Assembly (NCBI GenBank): GCA_038203635.1
Contig: JBBRDT010000003.1
Span: forward strand, 27,159 to 91,158
Length of the DNA: 64,000 nucleotides
From: DASRIA01 sp038203635
Lineage (GTDB): Bacteria > Actinomycetota > Thermoleophilia > Solirubrobacterales > JBBDJG01
Reading direction: 5' to 3'
Below, in pieces: positions 43,432 through 50,321 of the stretch. Positions within the stretch are counted from its first letter, which is position 1. Every line of letters begins with the position of its first letter. Below the pieces are notes generated by a model. That model saw only the letters and a list, made by a program, of their open reading frames with translations. It had not been told where the DNA came from and did not search any database. Made by a program: the position numbers and the translations under genes.

Positions 43432-43635
43432 CTAGGCCCGCTTGACCGAAACGGCCTTCGGACCTTTGTCGCTGCTCGTCGTCTCGTACGACACCTTCAT
43501 TCCCTCGTCGAGAGAGCGGTAGCCCTCCTCGTCGATGCCGGTGTGGTGGACGAACAGATCCTTACCGCCGTCCTCGGGGGTGATGAAACCAAACCCCTTG
43601 TCGGCGTTGAACCACTTAACGGTTCCGGTGGGCAT
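43432..43635 (-). CDS. cspA: Cold-shock domain protein
   Basis: A 67-residue single cold-shock domain. RNP1 is KGFGFI (residues 13-18) and RNP2 is DLFVHH (26-31). It binds single-stranded RNA/DNA and melts mRNA secondary structure. ATG 43635 has GGAGG seven bases upstream. About 120 bases of leader precede it, downstream of a TACACT that may be its -10, consistent with the long leaders of cold-shock genes. A terminator follows, so it is monocistronic. Confidence 0.94.
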   Translation of the reverse strand: MPTGTVKWFNADKGFGFITPEDGGKDLFVHHTGIDEEGYRSLDEGMKVSYETTSSDKGPKAVSVKRA

Positions 43636-43798
43636 TTATTGCCTCCAGGTACATGTGCTGGCTACGCGGAGGCTGCTCACTAAAGGCATACGACTGCGCC
43701 AACCTGCACTTACTTGCGCCGGAACATGCTGCCCGGCCTGTCGGGCGCGAGTGTAGCAATGCTGCCCGCGCTAAAACGGGCAACTTGGGCAGAGAACG

Positions 43799-44185
43799 TC
43801 AGTGGGCGGGGGCGTGCGTGCCGAGCTCCGGCCAGAACGGCCATTCCTCGAAGTGCGCGCAGCGCCCCGAGTCGTCGAGCCGCACGATCCACAGGTCCCG
43901 GTAATGGTGTGCCGGCGGACCGTCGTACCAGACCTCCACGCGCGAGACGCCTATGTCTCCGTCCACCGCGACCACCTGGCTCGTCATGCGGAAGGGCTCG
44001 TCGGGCCCGTCGCGCTCGCCCTCCCAGAAATGGGCGATCTCGTCCAGCCCGCGTGCCGGGGGCTCGAACGGGCCGGGGCTGTAGGTCGCGTCAGCGGTGA
44101 AGAGCTGATCCAACGTGCTGGTGCCCGGCGTGCGCCAGGCGTGCTCGTAGGCGGCGATCCAATCGGCGAGGGCGGCGCGGTCCAC
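43799..44185 (-). CDS. NTF2/SnoaL-like protein
   Basis: A 128-residue NTF2-fold protein. It shows AALADWIAAYEHAWRTPGTSTLDQLFTADATYSPGPFEP and a terminal beta-sheet with EEWPFWPELG, close to the 'nuclear transport factor 2' family of actinobacteria. It starts at GTG 44185, where the start codon lies in a small hairpin (CGGTCC/GGACCG) only a few bases from a TATATA box. Ligand and role are unknown. Confidence 0.75.
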   Translation of the reverse strand: MDRAALADWIAAYEHAWRTPGTSTLDQLFTADATYSPGPFEPPARGLDEIAHFWEGERDGPDEPFRMTSQVVAVDGDIGVSRVEVWYDGPPAHHYRDLWIVRLDDSGRCAHFEEWPFWPELGTHAPAH

Positions 44186-44207
44186 GGGGGGACCGTATCT
44201 CTATATA
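44183..44207 (-). promoter_or_regulatory. Promoter with very short leader and start codon in a hairpin
   Basis: On the minus strand TATATA (44202-44207) ends 17 bases before the GTG start. The predicted transcript start would leave about ten bases of leader. The bases CGGTCC and GGACCG (44178-44183 with 44190-44195) can pair around the start codon and could limit translation. Confidence 0.4.
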
Positions 44208-44610
44208 AGGGCCCCCCGGCAGGCGCCGGTGGCGCCGGCAGCGTCACCTTCCAGATATCGATCGCGCTGCGGCTGCTCTCTCGAAGTTGAAGTCGCCGGT
44301 CGCGCCCCAGTACGTGAACGTGCCGTTCGGGTTCGCCTGGTACTTGAACACGTGCGACACCCATGTGTTTGCGTCCGTCGGCAGGAACCAGCCGATCTGC
44401 TTCGTGGTGATCGCACCGTCCGGGTGCTCGGTGAAGTCGATCACCTGCGTCCTCTGCGAGTACCAGCCCATGAAGATGCGGTTCTGTCCGGGAATCTGCT
44501 GGAACACGTGCGCGGTGCAGAAGGAAGCCTGCGCGCCGGTGCGGATCGGCGGCCGGAAGATCGCCTTCTTGCCGCTGGGCTGGCGCGCAGGCCGCCGGCC
44601 TCACGGGGAT
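44201..44610 (-). pseudogene. C-terminal fragment of an LVIVD-type secreted protein
   Basis: From an in-frame TGA near 44611 the frame reads PSGKKAIFRPPIRTGAQASF, CTAHVFQQIPGQNRIFMGWY, then ITTKQIGWFLPTDANTWVSH and TYWGATGDFNF. I recognise this as the C-terminus of actinobacterial LVIVD-repeat beta-propeller secreted proteins. Near 44285, in a GAGAGAG run, the frame slips: SRSAIDIWKVTLPAPP, the natural end of such proteins, is in a different frame. Both the missing N-terminus and the slip mark it as a dead gene. Confidence 0.6.
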
Positions 44611-44665
44611 CCTCGTGCGCACGGGCAAGTATCGCGAGGACGCCGTGCGCGCGTCGGGGATCGAG
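44582..44665 (+). pseudogene. HAD-IIA phosphatase C-terminal scrap
   Basis: A 28-codon plus-strand segment reads GAQAAGLTGILVRTGKYRED then AVRASGIE, matching the conserved C-terminal motif of HAD-superfamily IIA phosphatases (GA-x-AG-x-x-G-ILVRTGK). The catalytic Asp motifs are absent and the segment stops at the 3' end of the histone-like gene. It overlaps the 5' limit of the LVIVD fragment on the other strand, so two gene remnants meet here. Confidence 0.45.
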
Positions 44666-44667
44666 GC

Positions 44668-45024
44668 CTACCTCTTGGTCGCGCGCGACCTGGCCTTCTT
44701 CGTCGTTGCCTTCCGGGCACCCGTGCGCTTCCGAGCAGTCTTCTTCGCTCGCCTGGGAGTGGCCGCCTTCTGCAGCTTCTCGAAGTCCTTGGTGACCGTC
44801 TTGCTCAGGCTTCGTAGTCTCTTGCGCGAGTCGCCGAGCGTTTTTTCGAGGTCCTTCAAGAGGTCGCGGCCACCGCGCCCCAGCTCGGTGCGAAGGTCCT
44901 TGAGCGCACCCTGCGCGGCGTCGATCGACTTCTCGAGGCGGCCGAGTGCGCGCGGCTGCGAGGTCTTCTTGCTGGCGGAACGTCGAGCTTTCTTCTTACT
45001 GGTGGAACGTCGAGCTTGAGGCAT
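44668..45024 (-). CDS. Histone H1-like basic protein
   Basis: A 118-residue protein. Both ends are rich in Lys/Arg/Ala/Ser/Thr (STSKKKARRSASKKTSQ and PRRAKKTARKRTGARKATTK), as in bacterial histone H1-like and PhaF-type tails. The middle (RLEKSIDAAQGALKDLRTELGRGGRDLLKDLEKTLGDSRKRL) is a long amphipathic helix. ATG 45024 has GGAGGG six bases upstream. DNA compaction or granule binding is inferred from composition only. Confidence 0.65.
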   Translation of the reverse strand: MPQARRSTSKKKARRSASKKTSQPRALGRLEKSIDAAQGALKDLRTELGRGGRDLLKDLEKTLGDSRKRLRSLSKTVTKDFEKLQKAATPRRAKKTARKRTGARKATTKKARSRATKR

Positions 45025-45210
45025 CCTGCGTCCCTCCCTCTCTTGTGAATCCTGTGGCCGCACGCTAGTCGAAGGCCGGTCGCACGCGCACCGCGGTTTC
45101 CCCGGCTCCCGGATCCGTGGCCCCTACGGATCGAACGCGGGCTTGTCCACGATGAACCGGCGGTCCCGGCGCTCGATGATCCTCACGCCAAAACCAACGG
45201 AAGGAGCGTC

Positions 45211-45681
45211 GTGGCTGAGAACGGGCAAGAGGTGCACGAGGCGTTGCGTGACGAGCATCGTCATCTGCTTGCGCACGTGGACCAGATCCGGGCCGCCGGC
45301 GGTGAGGTCGTTGACCTCGCGCCCGAGGAGCGCGATGCACTGGTCGGCCGCATCCTCCAGTTCCTGCGCGAGACACTGGTGCCGCATGCGGAATGGGAGG
45401 AGCAGGTGCTGTACGCAGCCGTGGGGAAGGTGCTCGGCAACAACGCGGCGACCGCGACGATGTCGCGCGATCACGTTGCGATCAGGAGGATGATCGACGC
45501 GCTCGCGGAGGCCGACCGTGCGGACCTGACACGCCTGCAGGAGCTCCTGTACGGGCTGCACGCGCTGATCGTGCTGCACTTCGAGAAGGAGGAGGAGATC
45601 TATCTGCCGCTGCTGGACGAGCGCCCCGAGGTCGGAGAATGGGTGGTCAGACAGATCCGCTCCGCGAGCTCGGGTCGCTGA
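45211..45681 (+). CDS. Hemerythrin-like (HHE) protein
   Basis: A 156-residue four-helix protein. Di-iron ligand pattern residues are visible: His in DEHRHLLAHV, H-x-x-x-E in LVPHAEWEE, His in RDHVAIRRM and H-x-x-x-E in LIVLHFEKEEEIYLPLL. It starts at GTG 45211 with GGAAGGAG upstream. Such proteins bind oxygen or NO or sense redox state. Neighbouring stress genes (M50/CBS protease, UspA) fit this reading. Confidence 0.82.
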   Translation: MAENGQEVHEALRDEHRHLLAHVDQIRAAGGEVVDLAPEERDALVGRILQFLRETLVPHAEWEEQVLYAAVGKVLGNNAATATMSRDHVAIRRMIDALAEADRADLTRLQELLYGLHALIVLHFEKEEEIYLPLLDERPEVGEWVVRQIRSASSGR

Positions 45682-45777
45682 CTCACTCGAGCCACGGCGC
45701 TGGTACGTAGTTTTCCCCTGGCGGCCTGGCGGAAGAATGCCGACGACGCGCCGTTGGGCACCGGATAAATTCGGCCC

Positions 45778-47010
45778 ATGCCAGGGAGCATCAAAGTCGG
45801 GCGGCTGGCAGGGATACCGATCGGGGTCCACCCGCTGTGGTTCCTCGTCGTCGCGCTGATCACCTGGAGTCTGGGGGCGACTTGGTTCCCGGACCAGATC
45901 CACGGGATCGCGCCCTTGGCCGCGTACGCGCTCGGTCTCGCGAGTGCGCTCCTGCTGTTCACGAGCATCGTGCTGCACGAGCTGGGCCATTCCCTGGTCG
46001 CGCGGCGCTACGGCGTGCAGATCGACGAGATCGACCTGTGGCTGCTCGGGGGCGTCGCCGTGATGAAGAATGGTGCGCGGCGCCCGCGCGAGGAGCTGCG
46101 TTTCGCGCTGGCGGGGCCCGCGGTCAGCGTGGGCATCGCGCTGGTCTGCGGCGCGTTGGCACTGTTGATCTCCGGCACGCGGCTGACCGCAGTGGAGGCC
46201 CTGCTCGAATACCAAGCGGCGATCAACCTCATCATCGTTGCGTTCAACATGCTTCCCGCATTCCCGCTCGACGGGGGACGCGTGGCGCGCGCTGTGCTGT
46301 GGTCGCGCATGGGGGACAAGGTCCGCGCGACGTTTGCGGCGGCGGCGATCGGGCGCGTGTTCGCCTATGGCTTCATCGCGCTTGCGGTGTTGGGCCTGGC
46401 CGCCGGCTTCACCGGCGGTATCTGGCTCGGCCTGATCGGTCTCTTCCTCCTGCTGGCCGCGCGGGGTGAGCTCCAGCAGGTCCAGATCCAGGCGGCCTTC
46501 GAGGGGCGCCGGGCGGGCCAGCTGATCTCCCATCCCGCTGTCGTCATCCCGGGCGGGCTGACGGTCGAGGAGGCCGTCCGCGACTACTTCGTTCCCTACG
46601 GCTACACGGCTTTCCCCGTTTCGGACCTGTCTGGCCGGCCGATCGGCCTCGTGTCCCTCGGCAGGGTGACCGCCATCTCGCCGACCCACCGCTCGACCGT
46701 CCGCATGGCGGACATCGCGAACCGCGACCCGGGACTGCTCGTCCACGAGGACGAGGATGCTGCCGCGGTCCTCGGCCGCCCCGCGTTCGCGCGCACCGGG
46801 CGCGCCGTGGTCGTCGACCAGTCCGGCCGGCCGCGCGGCCTGCTGTCGATCACGGACGTGCAGCGCGCGCTGCGGGCCGAGGGCGTCGCCACGGGCAAGG
46901 ACAACGGTGCGCGTGCACGGACGGGCACACACTTCTTGGGCCGAGGACGGCGGCAGAAACTCGATGGGCAGCGGTCCGGCTCGAGAGACGCTGGAGGCGA
47001 CCGGCGATGA
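45778..47010 (+). CDS. Site-2-type M50 metalloprotease with CBS domains
   Basis: A 410-residue intramembrane protease. Zinc ligands are in IVLHELGHSLVARRYG (HExxH) and NMLPAFPLDGGRVARA (LDGG Asp). About six hydrophobic helices cover residues 15-240. A cytoplasmic CBS pair follows (AGQLISHPAVVIPGGLTVEEAV... and AVVVDQSGRPRGLLSITDVQRAL). The last ~35 residues are basic. Such CBS-fused site-2 proteases cut membrane proteins such as anti-sigma factors in response to energy or nucleotide state (family knowledge). Its stop overlaps the UspA start. Confidence 0.88.
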   Translation: MPGSIKVGRLAGIPIGVHPLWFLVVALITWSLGATWFPDQIHGIAPLAAYALGLASALLLFTSIVLHELGHSLVARRYGVQIDEIDLWLLGGVAVMKNGARRPREELRFALAGPAVSVGIALVCGALALLISGTRLTAVEALLEYQAAINLIIVAFNMLPAFPLDGGRVARAVLWSRMGDKVRATFAAAAIGRVFAYGFIALAVLGLAAGFTGGIWLGLIGLFLLLAARGELQQVQIQAAFEGRRAGQLISHPAVVIPGGLTVEEAVRDYFVPYGYTAFPVSDLSGRPIGLVSLGRVTAISPTHRSTVRMADIANRDPGLLVHEDEDAAAVLGRPAFARTGRAVVVDQSGRPRGLLSITDVQRALRAEGVATGKDNGARARTGTHFLGRGRRQKLDGQRSGSRDAGGDRR

Positions 47011-47945
47011 CCGCGGGCCGTACCGTGATAGCCGGTTACGAGGGACACGCGCTTTCCTCCGACGGTCTTGCGCTGGCCCGGCTGCTCGCCCGTGTGATGG
47101 GCGCTCGCCTGCTGCTGGCCCGGGTCGTGTCGCGGATCATCGCCGCGGACGGGCCGTGGATCTCGCGCGAGGGATTCGTCCGCGCACGGGACGAGGCGGA
47201 GCAGATGCTGGAGCAGCTCCGGCAGGAGATCGCGCCCGAGCAGGAGGTCGAGGCCCGCATGCAAGTGAGCACGTCGGTGCCGCGCGGGCTCCACGAGCTG
47301 GCGGAGACCGAGCACGCGGACCTGATCGTGCTGGGCTCCAGCCATCACGGGCGGGTCGGCCGTGTGCTGACGGGCTCCATCGCCGGGCGGCTGATCGAGG
47401 GCGCTCCCTGCGCCGTCGCCGTCGCCCCGCGCGGGTTCGGCGGGCGCGTGACCACGCTCGACAGAATCGGGGTCGCCTTCGACGGGTCCCCGGAGTCCAA
47501 GATCGCGTTGCGCCAGGCCGCCGAGCTGGCGGTGGCCGCCGGTGCGACGCTGCGCCTGATCGCCGCCGTGGAGCCGCTCGTGTTCCCCGCCTTCGTGAAC
47601 GTCCCGGCAGGCGACACCTACGCAGAGATCATCCGCGCTCGCCGCGAGATGATGGAGCGCGCGGTCGACGAAGCTGTGGCGACCCTGCCGCCGGGCGCGC
47701 AAGCCGCGACCCTAGTGGTGGAGGGCGAACCGGTCGAGGCGATCCGCAAGGCGGTCGAATATGGAGTCGATCTGCTGGCCGTCGGCTCGCGGGGGTGGGG
47801 CCCCGTGCGGCGCGTGCTGCTGGGCAGCGCGTCGGCGCGGCTCTTGCGCGTCGCACCCTGCCCCGTGCTCGTGACGCCGCGCGGCCTGGAGGAGGAACCT
47901 ACGGCCGCCGACTCGGAGCGCGTGAGTGCGGAGGTGGAGCGCTGA
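47007..47945 (+). CDS. Universal stress protein, two UspA domains
   Basis: A 312-residue protein of two tandem UspA domains. Each contains the ATP-binding pattern G-x2-G-x9-G-[ST]: LIVLGSSHHGRVGRVLTGSIAGRL in the first and LLAVGSRGWGPVRRVLLGSASARLL in the second. It is coupled to the M50/CBS protease gene by an ATGA overlap, which suggests a joint stress or energy-sensing function. It converges on another double UspA gene. Confidence 0.88.
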   Translation: MTAGRTVIAGYEGHALSSDGLALARLLARVMGARLLLARVVSRIIAADGPWISREGFVRARDEAEQMLEQLRQEIAPEQEVEARMQVSTSVPRGLHELAETEHADLIVLGSSHHGRVGRVLTGSIAGRLIEGAPCAVAVAPRGFGGRVTTLDRIGVAFDGSPESKIALRQAAELAVAAGATLRLIAAVEPLVFPAFVNVPAGDTYAEIIRARREMMERAVDEAVATLPPGAQAATLVVEGEPVEAIRKAVEYGVDLLAVGSRGWGPVRRVLLGSASARLLRVAPCPVLVTPRGLEEEPTAADSERVSAEVER

Positions 47946-47983
47946 TGCGATCCGGCTCCGTCACCGGGAGTCATCCCCGCACG

Positions 47984-48910
47984 TCATTCACCTTCCCCGT
48001 GATCCGCGCGCGGGACGACGAGCACGCTGGCGGGGCTCGAGCGGACCAGCGCCGACGAGACGCCGCTGAGCAGCACGCGCCGCACGGGGCCGTACTGGCG
48101 CGAGCCGACCACGAGCAGGTCGATGCCGTTCTCCGCAGCGGATGCCAGGGCGGAGTGCGCCGTGCCGTCCAGCACAAAGTGCTGCACCTCGACGCCCGGC
48201 GCGACCGACGCCGCGGCATCCTGCAGCTCCTGTTCGAGCCGCTTACGCGCGTCACGCGCGATCTCGGCCGGGTCGAAGCCCGCCGGGACAGCGTCGATCC
48301 CGAAGATCATCTCCGACTCATGCACGGCGAGCAGCCGCAGGGAGGCTCCCGCAGCGCGCGCCAGGAACTCTGCGTGTCGCAGTGCGAGCCGGGACTCGTC
48401 GGACCCGTCTAACCCGCAGCCGATCACTCTCAAGCGGGGCTCGGAGCGCTCGGCGAATCCGGCCGGGGCCACGGCCACCGGGCACGGCGCGCCGTAGAGC
48501 AGCCGTTCGGCGACCGACCCGGCCAGCACACGGCCGACCGGGCCGCGATGGCTCGAGCCCACCACCAGCGCGTCGGCCCGTGCCGACTCCGCCAGCTCGT
48601 GCAGGCCCTGCGCGGCCGAGCGGGCGCCTACGACCTGCGTGACGACGCGCTCGCGCTCGGGCACGGCGCGGGCAAGCATGTCCTCCGCCTCCTCGCGCAT
48701 CGCCTCCTCGCGCCGCGGTGTTCCGGGGACGTATGGAAACTCGTGTGGCACGACCGCCGCGACCAGGAGCTCCGCTCCCGTGGTGTCCGCGAGCATGCCC
48801 GCGAACGCGAGACCGTCGCGCGCCCGCTCGCTGCCGTCGAAGCCCGCGACCAGCGTCGCGTAGCGGGGCTCGCTGTGGTCCTGAGATGACTCGCTCTGGA
48901 CGACGCTCAT
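47984..48910 (-). CDS. Universal stress protein, two UspA domains
   Basis: A 308-residue tandem UspA protein. The nucleotide-binding loops are ALVVGSSHRGPVGRVLAGSVAERLL and LLVVGSRQYGPVRRVLLSGVSSALV. Note that the second has SGVSS instead of the more usual GSVS. It is convergent with the other UspA gene, 38 bases apart, so the pair may have arisen by inverted duplication or independent capture. Ligand is likely ATP; the role is unknown. Confidence 0.87.
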   Translation of the reverse strand: MSVVQSESSQDHSEPRYATLVAGFDGSERARDGLAFAGMLADTTGAELLVAAVVPHEFPYVPGTPRREEAMREEAEDMLARAVPERERVVTQVVGARSAAQGLHELAESARADALVVGSSHRGPVGRVLAGSVAERLLYGAPCPVAVAPAGFAERSEPRLRVIGCGLDGSDESRLALRHAEFLARAAGASLRLLAVHESEMIFGIDAVPAGFDPAEIARDARKRLEQELQDAAASVAPGVEVQHFVLDGTAHSALASAAENGIDLLVVGSRQYGPVRRVLLSGVSSALVRSSPASVLVVPRADHGEGE

Positions 48911-49029
48911 GGACGAACCCTAGGCAGCGCGGGTCGTTCCGCGAACCGGGCTTGGCCGCGACGTTGCTGCGTAGTCCTCCGCAGTGCCGCACTCAGCCGC
49001 CGGCCGCGGCGCCGCTTTCTCCTCCTTCG

Positions 49030-49854
49030 TTAGACGACGGGGTTCGCGAGCGTCCCTAGCCCGGGGGCGTCGAGCGCGACGAGGTCGCCGGGTTCGAGCC
49101 AGCGGTCACCCTCCAGCGGGCCAAGCTCCAGCAGGCACCCTTTGCCGAGCGTGCCGGATCCGATCACGTCGCCGGGACGCAGTTGCGTGTCGCGCGCGGC
49201 GTGCTCGACGATTTCCGGCCAGGTGTGGTGCTGCTTCGAGGCGTCGCTGCGCGTCAGCTCGTTGCCGTTGAGGATGACGGTCGCCTCGAGGTGCAGGCGC
49301 CCGTCTTCGTAGGGCAGCTCGTCGGGAGTGACGAGCATCGGGCCGAGGCTGGTGGCGAAGTCCTTGCCCTTGGCCGGTCCGAGTCCGACCGTCATCTCCT
49401 TGATCTGGAGGTCACGCGCGCTCCAGTCGTTGAGGAGCGTGAAGCCGGCGATCTCGTTGTCGGGTCCCATCACCGCCGCGATCTCGAGCTCGAAGTCGAG
49501 CAGCTTGCAGCCGGTGGGGCGCGCGACGTCGTCGCCGGGGCCGCGGATGCTGGCTGGATTCGAGAAGTAGAAGATCGGCTGCTCGAACCAGGCCGCGGGG
49601 ATCTCGGCGCCGCGCAGCTCAAAGCCCTTTGCGACGTGCTCCTCGTAGGCGAAGAAGTCGCGGAAGGAGGGCGGGGTCGGAACGGGGGCGAGGAGGTGGA
49701 CGTCCTTGAGCGGGTGGATCGTGCCCGTGCGCACCCGGCCCTCGCCGTTGAGCCACTCGATCATGGTCTCGGCGGCGAGCCCGTGGACCTGCTCGTTCTC
49801 GAGGATTCCCACGCGCGTTGAGCGAGGGCTGTCACGGAAGGTGACGAGTCGCAT
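49030..49854 (-). CDS. Fumarylacetoacetate hydrolase-family protein
   Basis: A 274-residue FAH-fold enzyme. Metal-binding and catalytic segments are FDFELEIAAVMG (as LLDFELEIAAVMG), FTLLNDWSARDLQ and GKDFATSLGPMLVTPDEL, with the terminal GDVIGSGTLGKGCLLEL and LEPGDLVALDAPGLG. ATG 49854 is used because the upstream extension is non-homologous. Members hydrolyse or decarboxylate 2-oxo acids of aromatic catabolism; the exact substrate is not evident. Confidence 0.85.
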   Translation of the reverse strand: MRLVTFRDSPRSTRVGILENEQVHGLAAETMIEWLNGEGRVRTGTIHPLKDVHLLAPVPTPPSFRDFFAYEEHVAKGFELRGAEIPAAWFEQPIFYFSNPASIRGPGDDVARPTGCKLLDFELEIAAVMGPDNEIAGFTLLNDWSARDLQIKEMTVGLGPAKGKDFATSLGPMLVTPDELPYEDGRLHLEATVILNGNELTRSDASKQHHTWPEIVEHAARDTQLRPGDVIGSGTLGKGCLLELGPLEGDRWLEPGDLVALDAPGLGTLANPVV

Positions 49855-49910
49855 CGCGCCGAGGTTACCTGCCGCCCGGCCGGGCCCTCCGGTCGGGTAG
49901 CGTTTCCGGG

Positions 49911-50321
49911 GTGTTCGACGAAGACGCTGAGATCCTCCGTGACGCTTACCGGGCATTCAACGAGGGTGGCGTCGAGGCGTTCCTGGAGCGGCTTGCCCCC
50001 GAGGTTCAGCTCCGCGACCGCCAAAGCTCGCCGGACCGGGCGGAGACTCGTTACGGCAAAGAGGGGATCAAGGAGCTGTTCGACTCTTATATGGAGGCGT
50101 TCGACGCGCTTCGCCTCGAGCCTCAGGAGTTCATCGACGCCGGGGATCAGATCGTCGTCAGCCTGCACCAGCGCGTGCGCGGCAAGGGCAGCGGGGCCAT
50201 AGTCGTGGGCAATATCGCGCACGTCTGGACCATGCGTGGCGAGGCGCCGTTCCGGCTGCGAATCTTCGGCGACAAGGAGAGTGCCCTGCGGGCGCTCAGC
50301 GGCGAAGGGGACCTGCCATGA
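49911..50321 (+). CDS. NTF2/SnoaL-like protein coupled to a kinase gene
   Basis: A 136-residue NTF2-like protein (EILRDAYRAFNEGGVEAFLERLAPEVQLRDRQ, YGKEGIKELFDSYMEAFDALRLEPQEF, VVSLHQRVRGKGSG). It starts at GTG 49911. Its stop overlaps the kinase ATG (ATGA), so the two proteins are made together. The domain might bind a ligand, but a direct link with the kinase is inference. This is the third small NTF2-like gene in the window. Confidence 0.75.
   Translation: MFDEDAEILRDAYRAFNEGGVEAFLERLAPEVQLRDRQSSPDRAETRYGKEGIKELFDSYMEAFDALRLEPQEFIDAGDQIVVSLHQRVRGKGSGAIVVGNIAHVWTMRGEAPFRLRIFGDKESALRALSGEGDLP

Noticed and set aside
45106..45125. ATCCGT/ACGGAT dyad before the hemerythrin gene
   Set aside because: It lies about 90 bases from the start with a seven-base spacer and no supporting promoter element; too weak to list.
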